DNA from: Nitrospirota bacterium
GTDB taxonomy: Bacteria; Nitrospirota; JACRHJ01
Length of the DNA: 64,000 nt
Assembly: GCA_016212105.1 (NCBI GenBank)
Contig: JACRHJ010000014.1
Span: 54,686-118,685 of the forward strand
Reading direction: 5' to 3'
Positions 9,108-21,444 of this stretch are shown one piece after another; the stretch's first letter is position 1; each line of letters begins with the position of its first letter. Below the pieces are notes generated by a model, which did no database searches, was not told where the DNA came from, and worked only from the letters and a program-made list of their open reading frames with translations. A program made the translations under genes and the position numbers.

Positions 9108-9132
9108 TTTGCGGCCTCCTTTATGATTCTAT

Positions 9133-9341
9133 GTAGGGGCCGACCCGCGTGTCGGCCCTTGATTTTGTTTTCATGGTGTCATTCTGAGAGTAGCGAAGAA
9201 TCTGCCTGTGTCCTGTGCGTTGTCGGGCGCGGAATCCGCGCTACAACTTCCTGGATTCCCGCCTTCGCGGGAATGACGTTGTAAGGAGGAGATTGCTTCA
9301 CTGCGTTCGCAAAGACATTCGGTGGGCGTAGCCCACCCTAC
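9133..9341. repeat. Intergenic repeats between rmlA and rmlC
   Basis: The gap of 230 bases contains a GTAG/GGGCCGAC hairpin (9133-9158), a GTCATTCTGAG repeat (about 9178-9210), a GGGCGCGGA hairpin (about 9224-9245), a CCCGCCTTCGCGGG hairpin (about 9255-9277) and a GTAGGGTGGGC hairpin (9322-9341, reverse). The last overlaps the end of rmlA: the TAG stop at 9338-9340 is part of its GTAG tag. Confidence 0.85.
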
Positions 9342-10402
9342 AAAAGCCCCACCTTGCTGTTATCCCCCAGCATGAACCTGTACGCCGTCGGCTTGAGCGG
9401 CGACTTGCCGACCTCGACGTTCCGGCCTATGAGGCTGTCCTCGATGCGCCTGTCCACCTCTGTGATGACCGAGCCCTCGAGAATTATGCTGTGCTCGACC
9501 TCCGAGCCCAGCACCTGGACGTTCTTGTCTATGGAGGTGAACGGGCCGATGAACGAGTTTACTATCCTCGCGCCGGGCCCGATGATGGCCGGGCCGCGCA
9601 CGGTGCTGTTTATCACCTCCGCGCCCTTCTCTATCACGACCTTGAACTCGACCTTCGAGATGGAGTCCACATGCCCGTCAATCCTGTGCTCCAGGCTGTC
9701 CAGCACCATCCTGTTCGCCTCGAGCATATCGTCCAGCTTGCCGGTGTCTTTCCACCATCCGTTGACCATGTGCGGGTGGACCTTGTACCCGTGGTCTATA
9801 AGGTACTGTATCGCGTCGGTAATCTCAAGCTCTCCGCGCGCGGAAGGCTTAATGTTCTTCACCGCCTCGAATATGTTGTGGTCGAACATGTACACGCCGA
9901 CGAGGGCCAGGTCGCTCATAGGCTTCTCTGGCTTCTCCACCAGACGCACTACCTTTCCGTGCTCAAGCTCGGCCACGCCAAACTGGTTCGGGTTCGGCAC
10001 CTTCGCTAGGAGTATCTGCGCGTTCGGTTTGTCGCGTTTAAACTCCTTGGCAAGCTCCTTCACGCCTCCCAGTATCAGGTTGTCGCCCAGGTACATGACG
10101 AAGCAGTCTTTTCCCAGGAACTCCTCGGAAATGAGCACCGCGTGGGCGAGTCCGAGAGGGGCCTCCTGCTCGATGTACGTCACACGGACGCCGAAGGCCG
10201 AGCCGTCTCCTAACGCGGCCTTGACCTCCTCCCTGGTATCTCCGACGACGACGCCGATGTCCTTTATGCCGGCGTCCCTTATCGCCTCGATGCCGTAGTA
10301 CAGCACCGGCTTGTTCGCCACCGGGACGAGCTGCTTGGCTGACGTGAACGTAATCGGACGAAGCCTCGTCCCCTTGCCTCCGGATAGTATAAGGCCCTTC
10401 AT
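9338..10402 (-). CDS. rmlA: Glucose-1-phosphate thymidylyltransferase, long form
   Basis: The 354-residue protein transfers dTMP to glucose-1-phosphate to make dTDP-glucose. The N-terminal nucleotidyltransferase signature is GGKGTRLRPITFTSAKQLVP, and the catalytic-site region YLGDNLILGG follows. After about residue 240 there is a left-handed beta-helix with hexapeptide periodicity (VINSTVRGPAIIGPGARI). This places it with the 350-residue RmlA group rather than the 290-residue enterobacterial type. TGGAGGG precedes the ATG. lptD ends thirteen bases upstream. Confidence 0.92.
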   Translation of the reverse strand: MKGLILSGGKGTRLRPITFTSAKQLVPVANKPVLYYGIEAIRDAGIKDIGVVVGDTREEVKAALGDGSAFGVRVTYIEQEAPLGLAHAVLISEEFLGKDCFVMYLGDNLILGGVKELAKEFKRDKPNAQILLAKVPNPNQFGVAELEHGKVVRLVEKPEKPMSDLALVGVYMFDHNIFEAVKNIKPSARGELEITDAIQYLIDHGYKVHPHMVNGWWKDTGKLDDMLEANRMVLDSLEHRIDGHVDSISKVEFKVVIEKGAEVINSTVRGPAIIGPGARIVNSFIGPFTSIDKNVQVLGSEVEHSIILEGSVITEVDRRIEDSLIGRNVEVGKSPLKPTAYRFMLGDNSKVGLL

Positions 10403-10415
10403 TGATACCCTCCAG

Positions 10416-12617
10416 TTATACCTTTACGTTGCCAAGTCCCTTCAGGTTGATGGTGAACATGACCTGCCTCTCACCCGGCCTGTTGACGTAACCCGTGGTG
10501 AAACCCCAGCACTGGGACGAGTATGTCACCGATACGCCGGTCTCCCTGAACGTCTCGGTATGGACGTCGTACCATGCGCGGCCCGCGACCTGCCAGTACT
10601 TGCTTACCCTGACCGAGCCGTCGACGGTGAGGAAGTTCAGCCTCTCCCCCTCCTGGCGGGACGCGACGACGAAGTCCGACATGAAGTCCGTGGTCGGCGT
10701 GAAGAAGTCGAACCTGGACGGGGCAATGAACGTCTCCTCGGCGTCCGTGGAGAACCTCTGCCCGAGCGTCAGGCTCCACCTGCCTTCCGAGTCGTCGAAG
10801 GTTATATCGGTATTGACCGACCTGAACGACCCGCCGTAGAAGTCAAATCTGAAGTCGTTGTTGAGCGTCATGAAGCCGCCGGCCTTGTACACAGTCTCGC
10901 CATAGAGCGTCGAGAACGCGCGCTTCACGCCGGAGAGGGTGTGGTCGCCGTGCATGTCGTGGAACTGGCTCAGCTTTACCGTCAGGTAGTCCACCCTCGG
11001 CGTCTCGCCGCCGTCCCTGTACTTCAGGACGAAACGGTTGACTACCGAGTACGAGACGAGGTTTCGCCTTCCGAGCGTGTCGACGCCGTCGAACTTGGCG
11101 AACTCGGTCCCGCCTCTCCGTGCCACGTAGTTGTATGCGAGCACCGGCTCCACCGTGTGCCGGACGCCCTCGAACAGGCCTTCATCGAACGTGAACAGCC
11201 TGTAGAAGCCGGTCTGAAGCGTCGCGCCCAAGCCGATAAGACCGCGCTCCTCGTCGAGGCCCGCCTTCTCGTTCCCTGAGAGGCTGTACACCGTCTCGCG
11301 GTAGCCTATCCTCGGCGAGAAGTTGACGCCGCCGATATTGAACGCGCCGGATACCTTCGGGAACAGGTCGAGCCGTCCGCCGGACACGCCGTTCTTCTTG
11401 TGGAAATACGCCCCCGCGGCGTCCATGTCGAAGTAGAGAGGCGTACCGCCTATCCGCTGCTTGACGACGTTGACGCCCGCCTCCGGCAGCCGCTGGACTA
11501 TGACGTCGTTGTTCTGGTCCAGGCCGAGGGTGTACTGGCCGAACAGGTACGCGCGCCCCCAGTCCCAGCGGTTCGTGGCGAATACGTTGGAGTCGATGCT
11601 CCTCTGCGTCCTCTCGCGCGCGGTCTCCGTCAGGTCGCGGTAGAACTGTCTGTCGCTCAGGTTCACGTCCACGCGTCCGGACAGTGTGTCGTTTATGACC
11701 TGCTGGTGCTTGAGCGACAGGTTGTAGCGCTCCTTCTTGTCCTTCCTGTCGTCGAGGAAGTACGCCCTTGCGTTTGTGCCGGTGTCCTTGTCGTGCGCGT
11801 ACCTGAGTTCCGCGCTTGCGCCGACGCCGCGCCGTGCGCGCACGTCCGCGCCTATGGTCAGGTCGAGGTTGTCGGACGCAGCCCAGTAGAAGTTGTCCGC
11901 GAAACGGAAGCCCTCCGTCGAGCTGTAGCCCATGCTTGGCAGAAGGAACCCGGTAGTCCTGGGCTTGAGCAGCGGGAACCATGCATACGGCGTATAGAAC
12001 ACCGGGACTCCCTTGAGCCGCATCACGACGCCTTTGGCCCGCACGTCCCTGTCCATGCGCACGTCGAGTTCGTCCGCCGTAACGCGCCAGAACGGGTTGT
12101 CCGCGTCGCAGGTGGTGAGCCCGCCCCCGGTAACCCTGTACTCCTCCTCGGAGACCCTTTCCAGGCTCTCGCCGGTAACATGGAAGTTCTGCTGTTCGAT
12201 GAACAGGCTGCCCTTCTCGATCACTCCGAGGCTGGTGTTGAAGTTGACCTTGAGAGACTCGGCGAACAGGACGTTCCGGCCCGTCACGAGCCGCGCGCCT
12301 CCGGCAGCCTCGGCGTCTCCGGTAAGCTCGTCCAGCTTCACACTGTCGGCCGTGAGCGCCGACCCGCCCTGCGAGATGGTGACGTTGCCCGTCGCGGTGT
12401 ACGTCCTGGACTTCCTGTCGTACTCGACCTTGTCGGCCTGTATGGAGACCGGCTCGCGCGTACCGGCCAACCGGGCCATGCGGCCCGTAACCGGAGAGCC
12501 GGCCGTCTCCTCAGCGGCCCGGCACTGGGCGCCGCCAAGCGCGACGACGGCAATTATCACCGTCAGGGACGTGGACGCCACCCTCGCAACCGCCGTATTT
12601 CTCAGCCAGTTTATCAT
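10416..12617 (-). CDS. lptD: LPS-assembly protein LptD
   Basis: This 733-residue outer-membrane protein inserts lipopolysaccharide into the outer leaflet. A hydrophobic signal region lies in the first 35 residues, an OstA/LptA-like jellyroll runs from about 55 to 200 (VSIQADKVEYDRKSRTYTATG), and the rest is a beta-barrel rich in aromatic alternating strands, with CWGF near the C-terminus. The start overlaps the folC stop by four bases (ATGA), so it is translated from the accD-folC message. Its presence shows a Gram-negative, lipopolysaccharide-bearing envelope, consistent with the adjacent sugar-nucleotide genes. Confidence 0.93.
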   Translation of the reverse strand: MINWLRNTAVARVASTSLTVIIAVVALGGAQCRAAEETAGSPVTGRMARLAGTREPVSIQADKVEYDRKSRTYTATGNVTISQGGSALTADSVKLDELTGDAEAAGGARLVTGRNVLFAESLKVNFNTSLGVIEKGSLFIEQQNFHVTGESLERVSEEEYRVTGGGLTTCDADNPFWRVTADELDVRMDRDVRAKGVVMRLKGVPVFYTPYAWFPLLKPRTTGFLLPSMGYSSTEGFRFADNFYWAASDNLDLTIGADVRARRGVGASAELRYAHDKDTGTNARAYFLDDRKDKKERYNLSLKHQQVINDTLSGRVDVNLSDRQFYRDLTETARERTQRSIDSNVFATNRWDWGRAYLFGQYTLGLDQNNDVIVQRLPEAGVNVVKQRIGGTPLYFDMDAAGAYFHKKNGVSGGRLDLFPKVSGAFNIGGVNFSPRIGYRETVYSLSGNEKAGLDEERGLIGLGATLQTGFYRLFTFDEGLFEGVRHTVEPVLAYNYVARRGGTEFAKFDGVDTLGRRNLVSYSVVNRFVLKYRDGGETPRVDYLTVKLSQFHDMHGDHTLSGVKRAFSTLYGETVYKAGGFMTLNNDFRFDFYGGSFRSVNTDITFDDSEGRWSLTLGQRFSTDAEETFIAPSRFDFFTPTTDFMSDFVVASRQEGERLNFLTVDGSVRVSKYWQVAGRAWYDVHTETFRETGVSVTYSSQCWGFTTGYVNRPGERQVMFTINLKGLGNVKV

Positions 12618-13933
12618 GCTTTAAGGAACTGCTCCCTTTCCTCCAGCCAGGCCTTGGCCTCGCCGACAACGTAAAGCGAACCGGTGACAAGCACCATGTC
12701 CTCCGGCCCGGCATTCGCAAGCGCCCATGCGAGCGCGTCAGATACAGGGGTCTTCATTATAACTTCCCAGCCGCCGCCGAGCGCGTCCCGAAGTTCAGAC
12801 TCCGGCACCGCGCGCTCGTAGTCCGCCTTGGTAAGCACGACTGTGTCGGCGAACGGCGTTAGCAGACCGAGCATCTTTTTAAAATCCTTGTCGGCGAGGA
12901 CGCCGACGACGAGTATCAGCCTCTTGTACCGTCCCGCGAACGGCCCGGCAAGCGCCTCGGCCAGACGCTCCGCGGACGCTGTATTGTGCGCGCCGTCGAG
13001 GACGAGCATGGGCCGCTCCGATACGACCTCAAGCCTGCCCTCCCAGCGGGTAGCGGCGAAGCCCGTCCTTATCGCGTCCGCGCCGACTGCCGTGCTGCGC
13101 TCCGACATTACCGACAGCGCGCATGCCGCAGTCGCGGCGTTCTCCAACTGGTGGTCGCCGATGAGCTGTATCTCCAGCCCGTCGATTCCGCCGCCGGGGC
13201 CTTTGTAGTCGAGCTTTTGGAAATAACGCCCGTCCCGCCAGCCGGACTCGCGCCTCGTGAAGCCGAAGTCGCGGCCGAGCAGGTACATCGGTGAGTTCAG
13301 GTCGCGGCAGACGTCCTCAAGATATTTTATGACGCCCGGCTTCTTCTCGGACGTTACCAGCGGAACGCCGGGCTTTATGATGCCCGCCTTCTCGCGTGCG
13401 ATTTCCTCTATCGTGTCGCCCAGGTACTCCCTGTGCTCAAGCTCGACGTTGGTTATAACCGAGCATTCCGGCGTGACTACGTTCGTCGAGTCCAGCCGCC
13501 CGCCCATGCCGACCTCCAGCACCACCACGTCCGCATCCTCTTTCGCGAACCAGTCGAAAGCCATTGCCGTCGTGAACTCGAAGAAGGTCGGCTTCAGCTC
13601 CGGGGCATTCTCCGCGAGGAGCGCCTTCAGGCGCTCGGCGAGCGCGACTATCTCGTCTTCCGTAACCTCGGCACCGTCCACCTTCATCCGCTCGGTGAAG
13701 CTGACCAGATGCGGAGAGGTGTAAAGCCCCGTCCTGTGGCCTGCCTTTATCAGCGCGGATGCCGAGAGCGCCGAGACCGAGCCCTTGCCGTTCGTGCCGG
13801 TGACGTGCAGGAATTTTCTGCCTTTGTCCGGGCCGCCGAGCAGCTCCGTCAGCGCGCGCGTGTTCTCCAGGCCCAGCTTCGTGCCGAACTTCTGGAGGTC
13901 GTAGAGGTACTGTACGGTTTCGGCAAAACTCAT
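12614..13933 (-). CDS. folC: Bifunctional folylpolyglutamate/dihydrofolate synthase
   Basis: The 439-residue Mur-ligase family enzyme adds glutamate to folates. The ATP loop is in [14 protein letters not shown], followed by [15 protein letters not shown] and the metal/substrate region [15 protein letters not shown]. The C-terminal domain contains [11 protein letters not shown]. It starts with ATGA overlapping the stop of the AT-rich helicase gene upstream and overlaps lptD downstream in the same way. accD-folC adjacency is common in bacteria; here two foreign-looking genes separate them. Confidence 0.94.
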   Translation of the reverse strand: MSFAETVQYLYDLQKFGTKLGLENTRALTELLGGPDKGRKFLHVTGTNGKGSVSALSASALIKAGHRTGLYTSPHLVSFTERMKVDGAEVTEDEIVALAERLKALLAENAPELKPTFFEFTTAMAFDWFAKEDADVVVLEVGMGGRLDSTNVVTPECSVITNVELEHREYLGDTIEEIAREKAGIIKPGVPLVTSEKKPGVIKYLEDVCRDLNSPMYLLGRDFGFTRRESGWRDGRYFQKLDYKGPGGGIDGLEIQLIGDHQLENAATAACALSVMSERSTAVGADAIRTGFAATRWEGRLEVVSERPMLVLDGAHNTASAERLAEALAGPFAGRYKRLILVVGVLADKDFKKMLGLLTPFADTVVLTKADYERAVPESELRDALGGGWEVIMKTPVSDALAWALANAGPEDMVLVTGSLYVVGEAKAWLEEREQFLKA

Positions 13934-15903
13934 ATAACTTCAAAACCTATGTTTCTTAAATACTCAAATGTTGGGTTATAGAAATCTGGCCTACGAGTCT
14001 GGTCTTCAGTATCGCCAGGTGGAACTACTATAACCATTCCTTGCCTGGCACGTGTGAGTAAAACTCGGTATGCATTTTTTAAGTAAGTCTGTCGTTCAAG
14101 TTTTCTAATATAGTTCCATCTATTCCCTCTGAAAGAACGATAATCCCATCCATCATCAGTATATTTGAAATCAGCATCCCACATTACGCAAGCCCAATCT
14201 AATTCGAGTCCTTGCACGTGGAATTCTGTGGCAACATCTTCAAGATAATATGAAGAACGAACGTCATCCTTATTATCCAAGAACCAATGTATAGGATCCA
14301 TTGGAGACTTCACATCTATCGCGTGAGGTTTCAATCTTTCAGCTTGCGACGAAACGACAATACCGTATCTTTCCGAGCCACGAGCCTGCTTCTTCAGCCA
14401 CTGCTTTGCTTTTGAAAGATCTCTTGTTACAACGATTGGATATTTACTGCTTATGTCCGATAATGTGACTCGTGCCGTATCTACATCTAAATCCAGTAGT
14501 TGTTTTATCAATAAAGAAACATTTTCTGCGCGAAATGACCGCATTGATACTGACAAGTGCAAATCATCTTTTTGGGATACGTTATTACGAGCTTCTATTT
14601 GTTCTAAAATCTTTCCGGCTCCATACTCACTATCGGTGAGCCTTGATGATATATAAATATTCCATTCTGGAAATGAGCGATTTAGACACTCAATCCATTC
14701 GCTAATCCCAGCTTCTCCGGTATTAATTTCTTGACCACCGCCGACCAGGCAAACAACCACTGCCCAATCAGGATGACGTTCAAGACATGAAATTAGAAAC
14801 TCTGGCTCAGACTGATTGAAATTTGGCATCCCTTTTTTTCGATGCATGAAATTCACAGTTTGCTGTAAGTCCCAAGCTCGTTGCGCCTCATCAAATAGCG
14901 CAACATGTTCTATCGGTGGCTTTTTATCTTCAAGACAATCATCTCGGAAGTTATGGACATTTTGTATAAACATCTTAACTTCGCTCATTGCTTCATGCTT
15001 TTTAATTCTGTGTCCATTTTCTTTTTCATGACGTACTTTATCACGAGCCAAGGCTTCTCTTAAAATGGCAACAAGCGGGCCATTGCCAGAAAGGAAAACA
15101 CTATATAAATCGTTGTCCTTATCAATATGTTTAGTCGCGATGTTAAGCCCGACCAATGTTTTACCTGCACCTGGAACGCCGGTCACAAAACAGATAGACT
15201 TCTTAGATTCGTTTCTTGAATATTCAATGATTTCTGAAATAGCTTCAGATGTCTTAGTTAGATTAATGGCGCCCGCATCACTCCGTGAAATATTTTCTAC
15301 GGAATGTCCATTGTACAGCGCCATTGCTGCCTCAATGATCGTAGGTGTAGGACAATATCTTCCTTGTTCCCATTCATTCGCATCAATATCAACACCATCA
15401 ACAAATGATAGAACCTTGGCAATTACATTTTCCAGCACTTCTAAATTAGACTTGATAGGAAATAGCAATTTGTCGTCATGTGCGGTTACAGCAATGACTG
15501 CCGCAACGTGCTTTGCTTTAGTTGCAATCAATATTGGGGCAATATAATGCTCATGACTTGAGCTATGAAAATTCTTCAAGTCTAATGCATAATCCCAAAC
15601 CTGATCTACTGCACTTGCAGTGAACTCATTATCTCCAACTTTGAATTCAAGAACGAAAATTGCAGGCCCTATAATTAATAAAGCGTCGATTCGTTTTCCC
15701 ATTCTCGGAATGGAATATTCAAAGTAGATTTCTCCGGAATAAGGAGCTACGACTCTTCGCAAGATATGGATTTCTTCAATCCACGCTTCGCGTTGATTTT
15801 GTCCTATGTCAAAATCACTATTTCGCGTAAGTATACCGAGTATTTCATCTACCTCGGATTTTACGAAATTAGCAATTGAATTTGAATAGTACTCTCTTTT
15901 CAT
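13930..15903 (-). CDS. DUF2075-type helicase with N-terminal PD-(D/E)XK nuclease-like domain
   Basis: The 657-residue protein appears to join a nuclease to a superfamily 1-like helicase/ATPase. Residues about 60-110 carry a PD-(D/E)XK pattern: Asp73 in KRIDALL, then Glu86-Phe-Lys88 in VLEFKVG, then Gln101 in DQVWDYAL. Walker A is GVPGAGKT at 242-249 and Walker B includes DEAQ near 338-341. The C-terminal [14 protein letters not shown] resembles helicase motif VI. DUF2075 proteins are often found in defence islands, although the biochemical role is not established. Composition is much more AT-rich than accD and folC. Its start overlaps the small gene upstream by four bases and its stop overlaps the folC start by four bases. 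Confidence 0.8.
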   Translation of the reverse strand: MKREYYSNSIANFVKSEVDEILGILTRNSDFDIGQNQREAWIEEIHILRRVVAPYSGEIYFEYSIPRMGKRIDALLIIGPAIFVLEFKVGDNEFTASAVDQVWDYALDLKNFHSSSHEHYIAPILIATKAKHVAAVIAVTAHDDKLLFPIKSNLEVLENVIAKVLSFVDGVDIDANEWEQGRYCPTPTIIEAAMALYNGHSVENISRSDAGAINLTKTSEAISEIIEYSRNESKKSICFVTGVPGAGKTLVGLNIATKHIDKDNDLYSVFLSGNGPLVAILREALARDKVRHEKENGHRIKKHEAMSEVKMFIQNVHNFRDDCLEDKKPPIEHVALFDEAQRAWDLQQTVNFMHRKKGMPNFNQSEPEFLISCLERHPDWAVVVCLVGGGQEINTGEAGISEWIECLNRSFPEWNIYISSRLTDSEYGAGKILEQIEARNNVSQKDDLHLSVSMRSFRAENVSLLIKQLLDLDVDTARVTLSDISSKYPIVVTRDLSKAKQWLKKQARGSERYGIVVSSQAERLKPHAIDVKSPMDPIHWFLDNKDDVRSSYYLEDVATEFHVQGLELDWACVMWDADFKYTDDGWDYRSFRGNRWNYIRKLERQTYLKNAYRVLLTRARQGMVIVVPPGDTEDQTRRPDFYNPTFEYLRNIGFEVI

Positions 15904-16091
15904 TTGCTTTTATCGTCTAATAAAGATTCGATAACTTCCCACCCGCGCTCAGTAGAACTTTCGCTGATATGTCCCTCGTGCTCGGCGAGCCATTCCTCGC
16001 ACTTCTTAAGAGACCATTTTGGCCTCAGTTCTTTTATGTCAGTTGGGTGCCACATGACATGGGCATAATATCCTTCACTATCCTTGCTCAT
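15900..16091 (-). CDS. Small acidic protein, partner of the DUF2075 helicase
   Basis: The 63-residue protein contains [20 protein letters not shown] and ends with a WEVIESLL segment. I recall a scattered family of roughly 60-75-residue proteins with this RPxW...GWxVIExLL pattern but no known function. AAGGGGG lies just before the ATG, and the accD stop is nine bases upstream. The stop overlaps the helicase start as ATGA, so the two proteins are made from one message, probably in fixed ratio. A regulatory or antitoxin-like role toward the helicase is a guess from this layout. Confidence 0.65.
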   Translation of the reverse strand: MSKDSEGYYAHVMWHPTDIKELRPKWSLKKCEEWLAEHEGHISESSTERGWEVIESLLDDKSK

Positions 16092-16100
16092 AGGCCCCCT

Positions 16101-16946
<846 letters not shown>

Positions 16947-16949
16947 ATC

Positions 16950-17774
16950 CTATGCACGCCCTTCCGTGAGGTCGCCGTAATGCTCGGGCCTCCTGTCGGC
17001 CATGAAGTTCCATACCTCGCGCGCCTCGCCCACCTCGTCCGTGTCCAGCTCGGCGAGCACGACCGCGTCCGACTTGCCCGTAGGCTCGATGGTTATCTCG
17101 CCGAACGGGTTGACCAGGAAGCTCTTGCCGTAGAAACGCTGGCGTTCCGGCCCGCCGACGCGGTTAATCCGGAAGACGTACAGGCCGTTCGCGATTGCCG
17201 AGGATGTAATCATCCTCTCCCACCGAAGGGCCGAGGCAAACGCGGACGCGGTCGGGGCGACGATAATCTCCGCGCCGTTCAGCGCGAGGGCGCGCGCGCC
17301 CTCCGGGAAGAATACGTCCCAGCAAAGCTGGACGCCTATCTTCGCGTACTTCGTCTGGATTACCGGGAAGCCCAAATCTCCGTGCGAGAAGTAGAACTTC
17401 TCGCGCCAGAGCGGTATGTCCGGGACGTGCACCTTCCTGTACTTCCCGGCGATGCTGCCGTCCGCGTCAATTACGAACGCCGTGTTGTAGTAGTTGTCGC
17501 CGTCGCGCTCGAAGATGGGGCAGACCATCGCGGCCCCGCCCTTCGCGGCGACCTCCCGCATCCGGGAGATGGCCGGGCCGTCCGCGTCCTCGGCGAGGGC
17601 GAACCGCGCCTCGTCCGTGTCCGCGGGAAACCACGGCAGGTGGAAGAGCTGCTGGAAGGCGATTATCTTCGCGCCGTTCTCAAGCGCGTACTCGGCCATC
17701 TCGGCCGCCTTCTTGAGGTTCCGGTCCTTCTCCTCGGAGCAGGACATCTGGATTCCGGCTATTTTTATGAACAT
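16950..17774 (-). CDS. Nitrilase-superfamily carbon-nitrogen hydrolase with Glu-to-Gln change
   Basis: The 274-residue protein has the nitrilase fold and resembles the N-carbamoylputrescine amidase branch. The lysine lies in GKYRKVHVP and the nucleophilic cysteine in GVQLCWDVFFPEGA. The first catalytic residue, normally Glu in a QELF motif, is Gln42 in FQQLFHLPWF; the codon is CAG. Other family residues, such as WREKFYFSHGD, are present. Either the subgroup works without the general base or the enzyme has lost hydrolysis. It lies upstream of accD in the same operon. Its substrate cannot be told from the sequence. Confidence 0.8.
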   Translation of the reverse strand: MFIKIAGIQMSCSEEKDRNLKKAAEMAEYALENGAKIIAFQQLFHLPWFPADTDEARFALAEDADGPAISRMREVAAKGGAAMVCPIFERDGDNYYNTAFVIDADGSIAGKYRKVHVPDIPLWREKFYFSHGDLGFPVIQTKYAKIGVQLCWDVFFPEGARALALNGAEIIVAPTASAFASALRWERMITSSAIANGLYVFRINRVGGPERQRFYGKSFLVNPFGEITIEPTGKSDAVVLAELDTDEVGEAREVWNFMADRRPEHYGDLTEGRA

Positions 17775-17832
17775 ATAAACCTCATGCTATTCATCAAGCA
17801 CATTGTTAATGAGACATCGTCAGACAAAAGAT

Positions 17833-18227
17833 TGTCATTGCGAGGAGCCGAAGGCGACGCGGCAATCTCAGTTCTTCATGTTGATGCTATTTTAATATTT
17901 CGTCGTACAAATCCTTCCATTGACCGTTAAACCCGTCTATTAAACAAACCTTGTCATCACGGGAGCCAGCCTTGATTTGTTTTTCGCGCATTATAGCATT
18001 CTCGATGTCCCGGAATACTTCATAGTAGACCAGCTTGTCAATCCGGTATTTCTTCGTGAAGCCTTCAACCAGTTTATTCTTGTGTTCGAATACTCTCCTT
18101 CTAATATCGCTGGTCACACCAGTATATAGAACCGAGTTGTTCTTGTTCGCTAATATGTAGACGTAGAACAGTTTATCCATGACTTAAAGGCTGAGATTGC
18201 CGCGTCGCTTCGCTCCTCGCAATGACA
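17833..18227. mobile_element. GIY-YIG gene framed by inverted GTCATTGCGAGG repeats
   Basis: A 39-base repeat at 17833-17871 (TGTCATTGCGAGGAGCC start, GGCAATCTCAG end) and its inverted, slightly variant copy at 18191-18227 enclose a single GIY-YIG gene. Both copies have TGTCATT outermost. The outer border lies 15 bases from the gene's 3' end and 10 bases from its start. The same repeat occurs elsewhere in the window without a gene (about 31753-31783, 31797-31846, 32118-32158, 36282-36322 and 36350-36395). The layout copies that of the two RAYT genes at 42.5 and 52.3 kb. Calling it a mobile unit is an inference. Confidence 0.6.
17887..18180 (-). CDS. GIY-YIG nuclease family protein
   Basis: This 97-residue single-domain protein shows the GIY-YIG layout: FYVYIL at 5-10, LYTG at 18-21, the catalytic-arginine helix SDIRRRVFEHK near 24-34, and the metal-binding Glu in IMREKQIK near 66. 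It matches the short COG2827-type putative endonucleases. No DNA-binding domain is added. It is AT-rich beside very GC-rich neighbours and is bracketed by inverted copies of a dispersed repeat, with no room for a promoter outside the right-hand repeat. Target and function are unknown; recognition of the flanking hairpins is suggested by position only. Confidence 0.82.
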   Translation of the reverse strand: MDKLFYVYILANKNNSVLYTGVTSDIRRRVFEHKNKLVEGFTKKYRIDKLVYYEVFRDIENAIMREKQIKAGSRDDKVCLIDGFNGQWKDLYDEILK

Positions 18228-18253
18228 AGCAAGAGAGTGCCAGCGTTATTTCA

Positions 18254-18335
18254 GGGCCGACACGCGCTTCGCTTGGTACGGCCCCTACATAAATCCCCTC
18301 TCCTCACGGGAGAGGGGGCTGGGGGTGAGGGGCAA
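18254..18335. repeat. GTAG/GGGCCGAC hairpin and CCCTCTCC repeat downstream of secA
   Basis: Two dispersed repeats lie directly after the secA stop: a reverse GGGCCGAC hairpin with a long loop containing CGCGCTTCGCTTGGTA (18254-18288) and a CCCTCTCC/GGGAGAGGG repeat (18295-18333). No U-rich terminator is seen; these hairpins may protect or end the secA message. Confidence 0.75.
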
Positions 18336-18345
18336 GCTTATTGCC

Positions 18346-20985
<2,640 letters not shown>

Positions 20986-21106
20986 CTTGTATTTACTCTT
21001 CCCCTGCGAGTGTGGTTTTCGTTTACATTATTATGCCCGGCGGCGGGCATTCCTGAAACGGTTTATTATACATAATCGGGCGGGAAATCTCCATACTTAA
21101 TTTCAA

Positions 21107-21140
21107 TAAAAAACCCCGGCTCGGGGACTCCCGGCCGGGG
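21107..21140 (-). terminator. Rho-independent terminator of csp
   Basis: On the minus strand a CCCCGGC...GCCGGGG stem (21114-21140) is followed by six T residues. It lies 26 bases after the cold-shock gene stop and separates it from secA. Confidence 0.85.
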
Positions 21141-21165
21141 CATATATATAATTTATAAACGCTTG

Positions 21166-21366
21166 TCAGACCTTCATCACGTTCCTGGCCTGGAGGCCCT
21201 TGTCGCCCGTGGCTATCTCGAACTCGACAGCCTGGCCCTCGTTGAGGCTCTTGAAGCCTTCCTCGTTGATCTGCGAGAAATGCACGAACACGTCTTCGCC
21301 GTTGTCCTGCTCGATGAACCCGTAACCCTTGGCGGCGTTAAACCACTTGACTTTTCCAGTCGCCAT
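21166..21366 (-). CDS. Cold-shock protein (CspA family)
   Basis: The 66-residue OB-fold protein binds single-stranded RNA and DNA. RNP-1 is KGYGFIEQ and RNP-2 is DVFVHFSQI, both intact. The ATG at 21366 ([10 protein letters not shown]) is the usual start; six extra upstream codons in frame are unlikely. AGGGGG lies upstream. The 5' region carries a GAGGGAGA/TCTCCCTC hairpin (21401-21421), which could be a leader structure or the end of the M23 message. Confidence 0.95.
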   Translation of the reverse strand: MATGKVKWFNAAKGYGFIEQDNGEDVFVHFSQINEEGFKSLNEGQAVEFEIATGDKGLQARNVMKV

Positions 21367-21400
21367 ACTAACTACCCCCTTCACTTGAAACTTGATACAT

Positions 21401-21421
21401 GAGGGAGAACCTTTCTCCCTC
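21401..21421 (-). promoter_or_regulatory. Leader hairpin upstream of csp
   Basis: An 8-bp stem, GAGGGAGA/TCTCCCTC with a 5-base loop, lies between the M23 peptidase stop and the csp start. Cold-shock genes often have structured leaders, but there is no proof of function here. Confidence 0.4.
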
Positions 21422-21444
21422 CCCCTGCTGCCTGAGACTAAACT

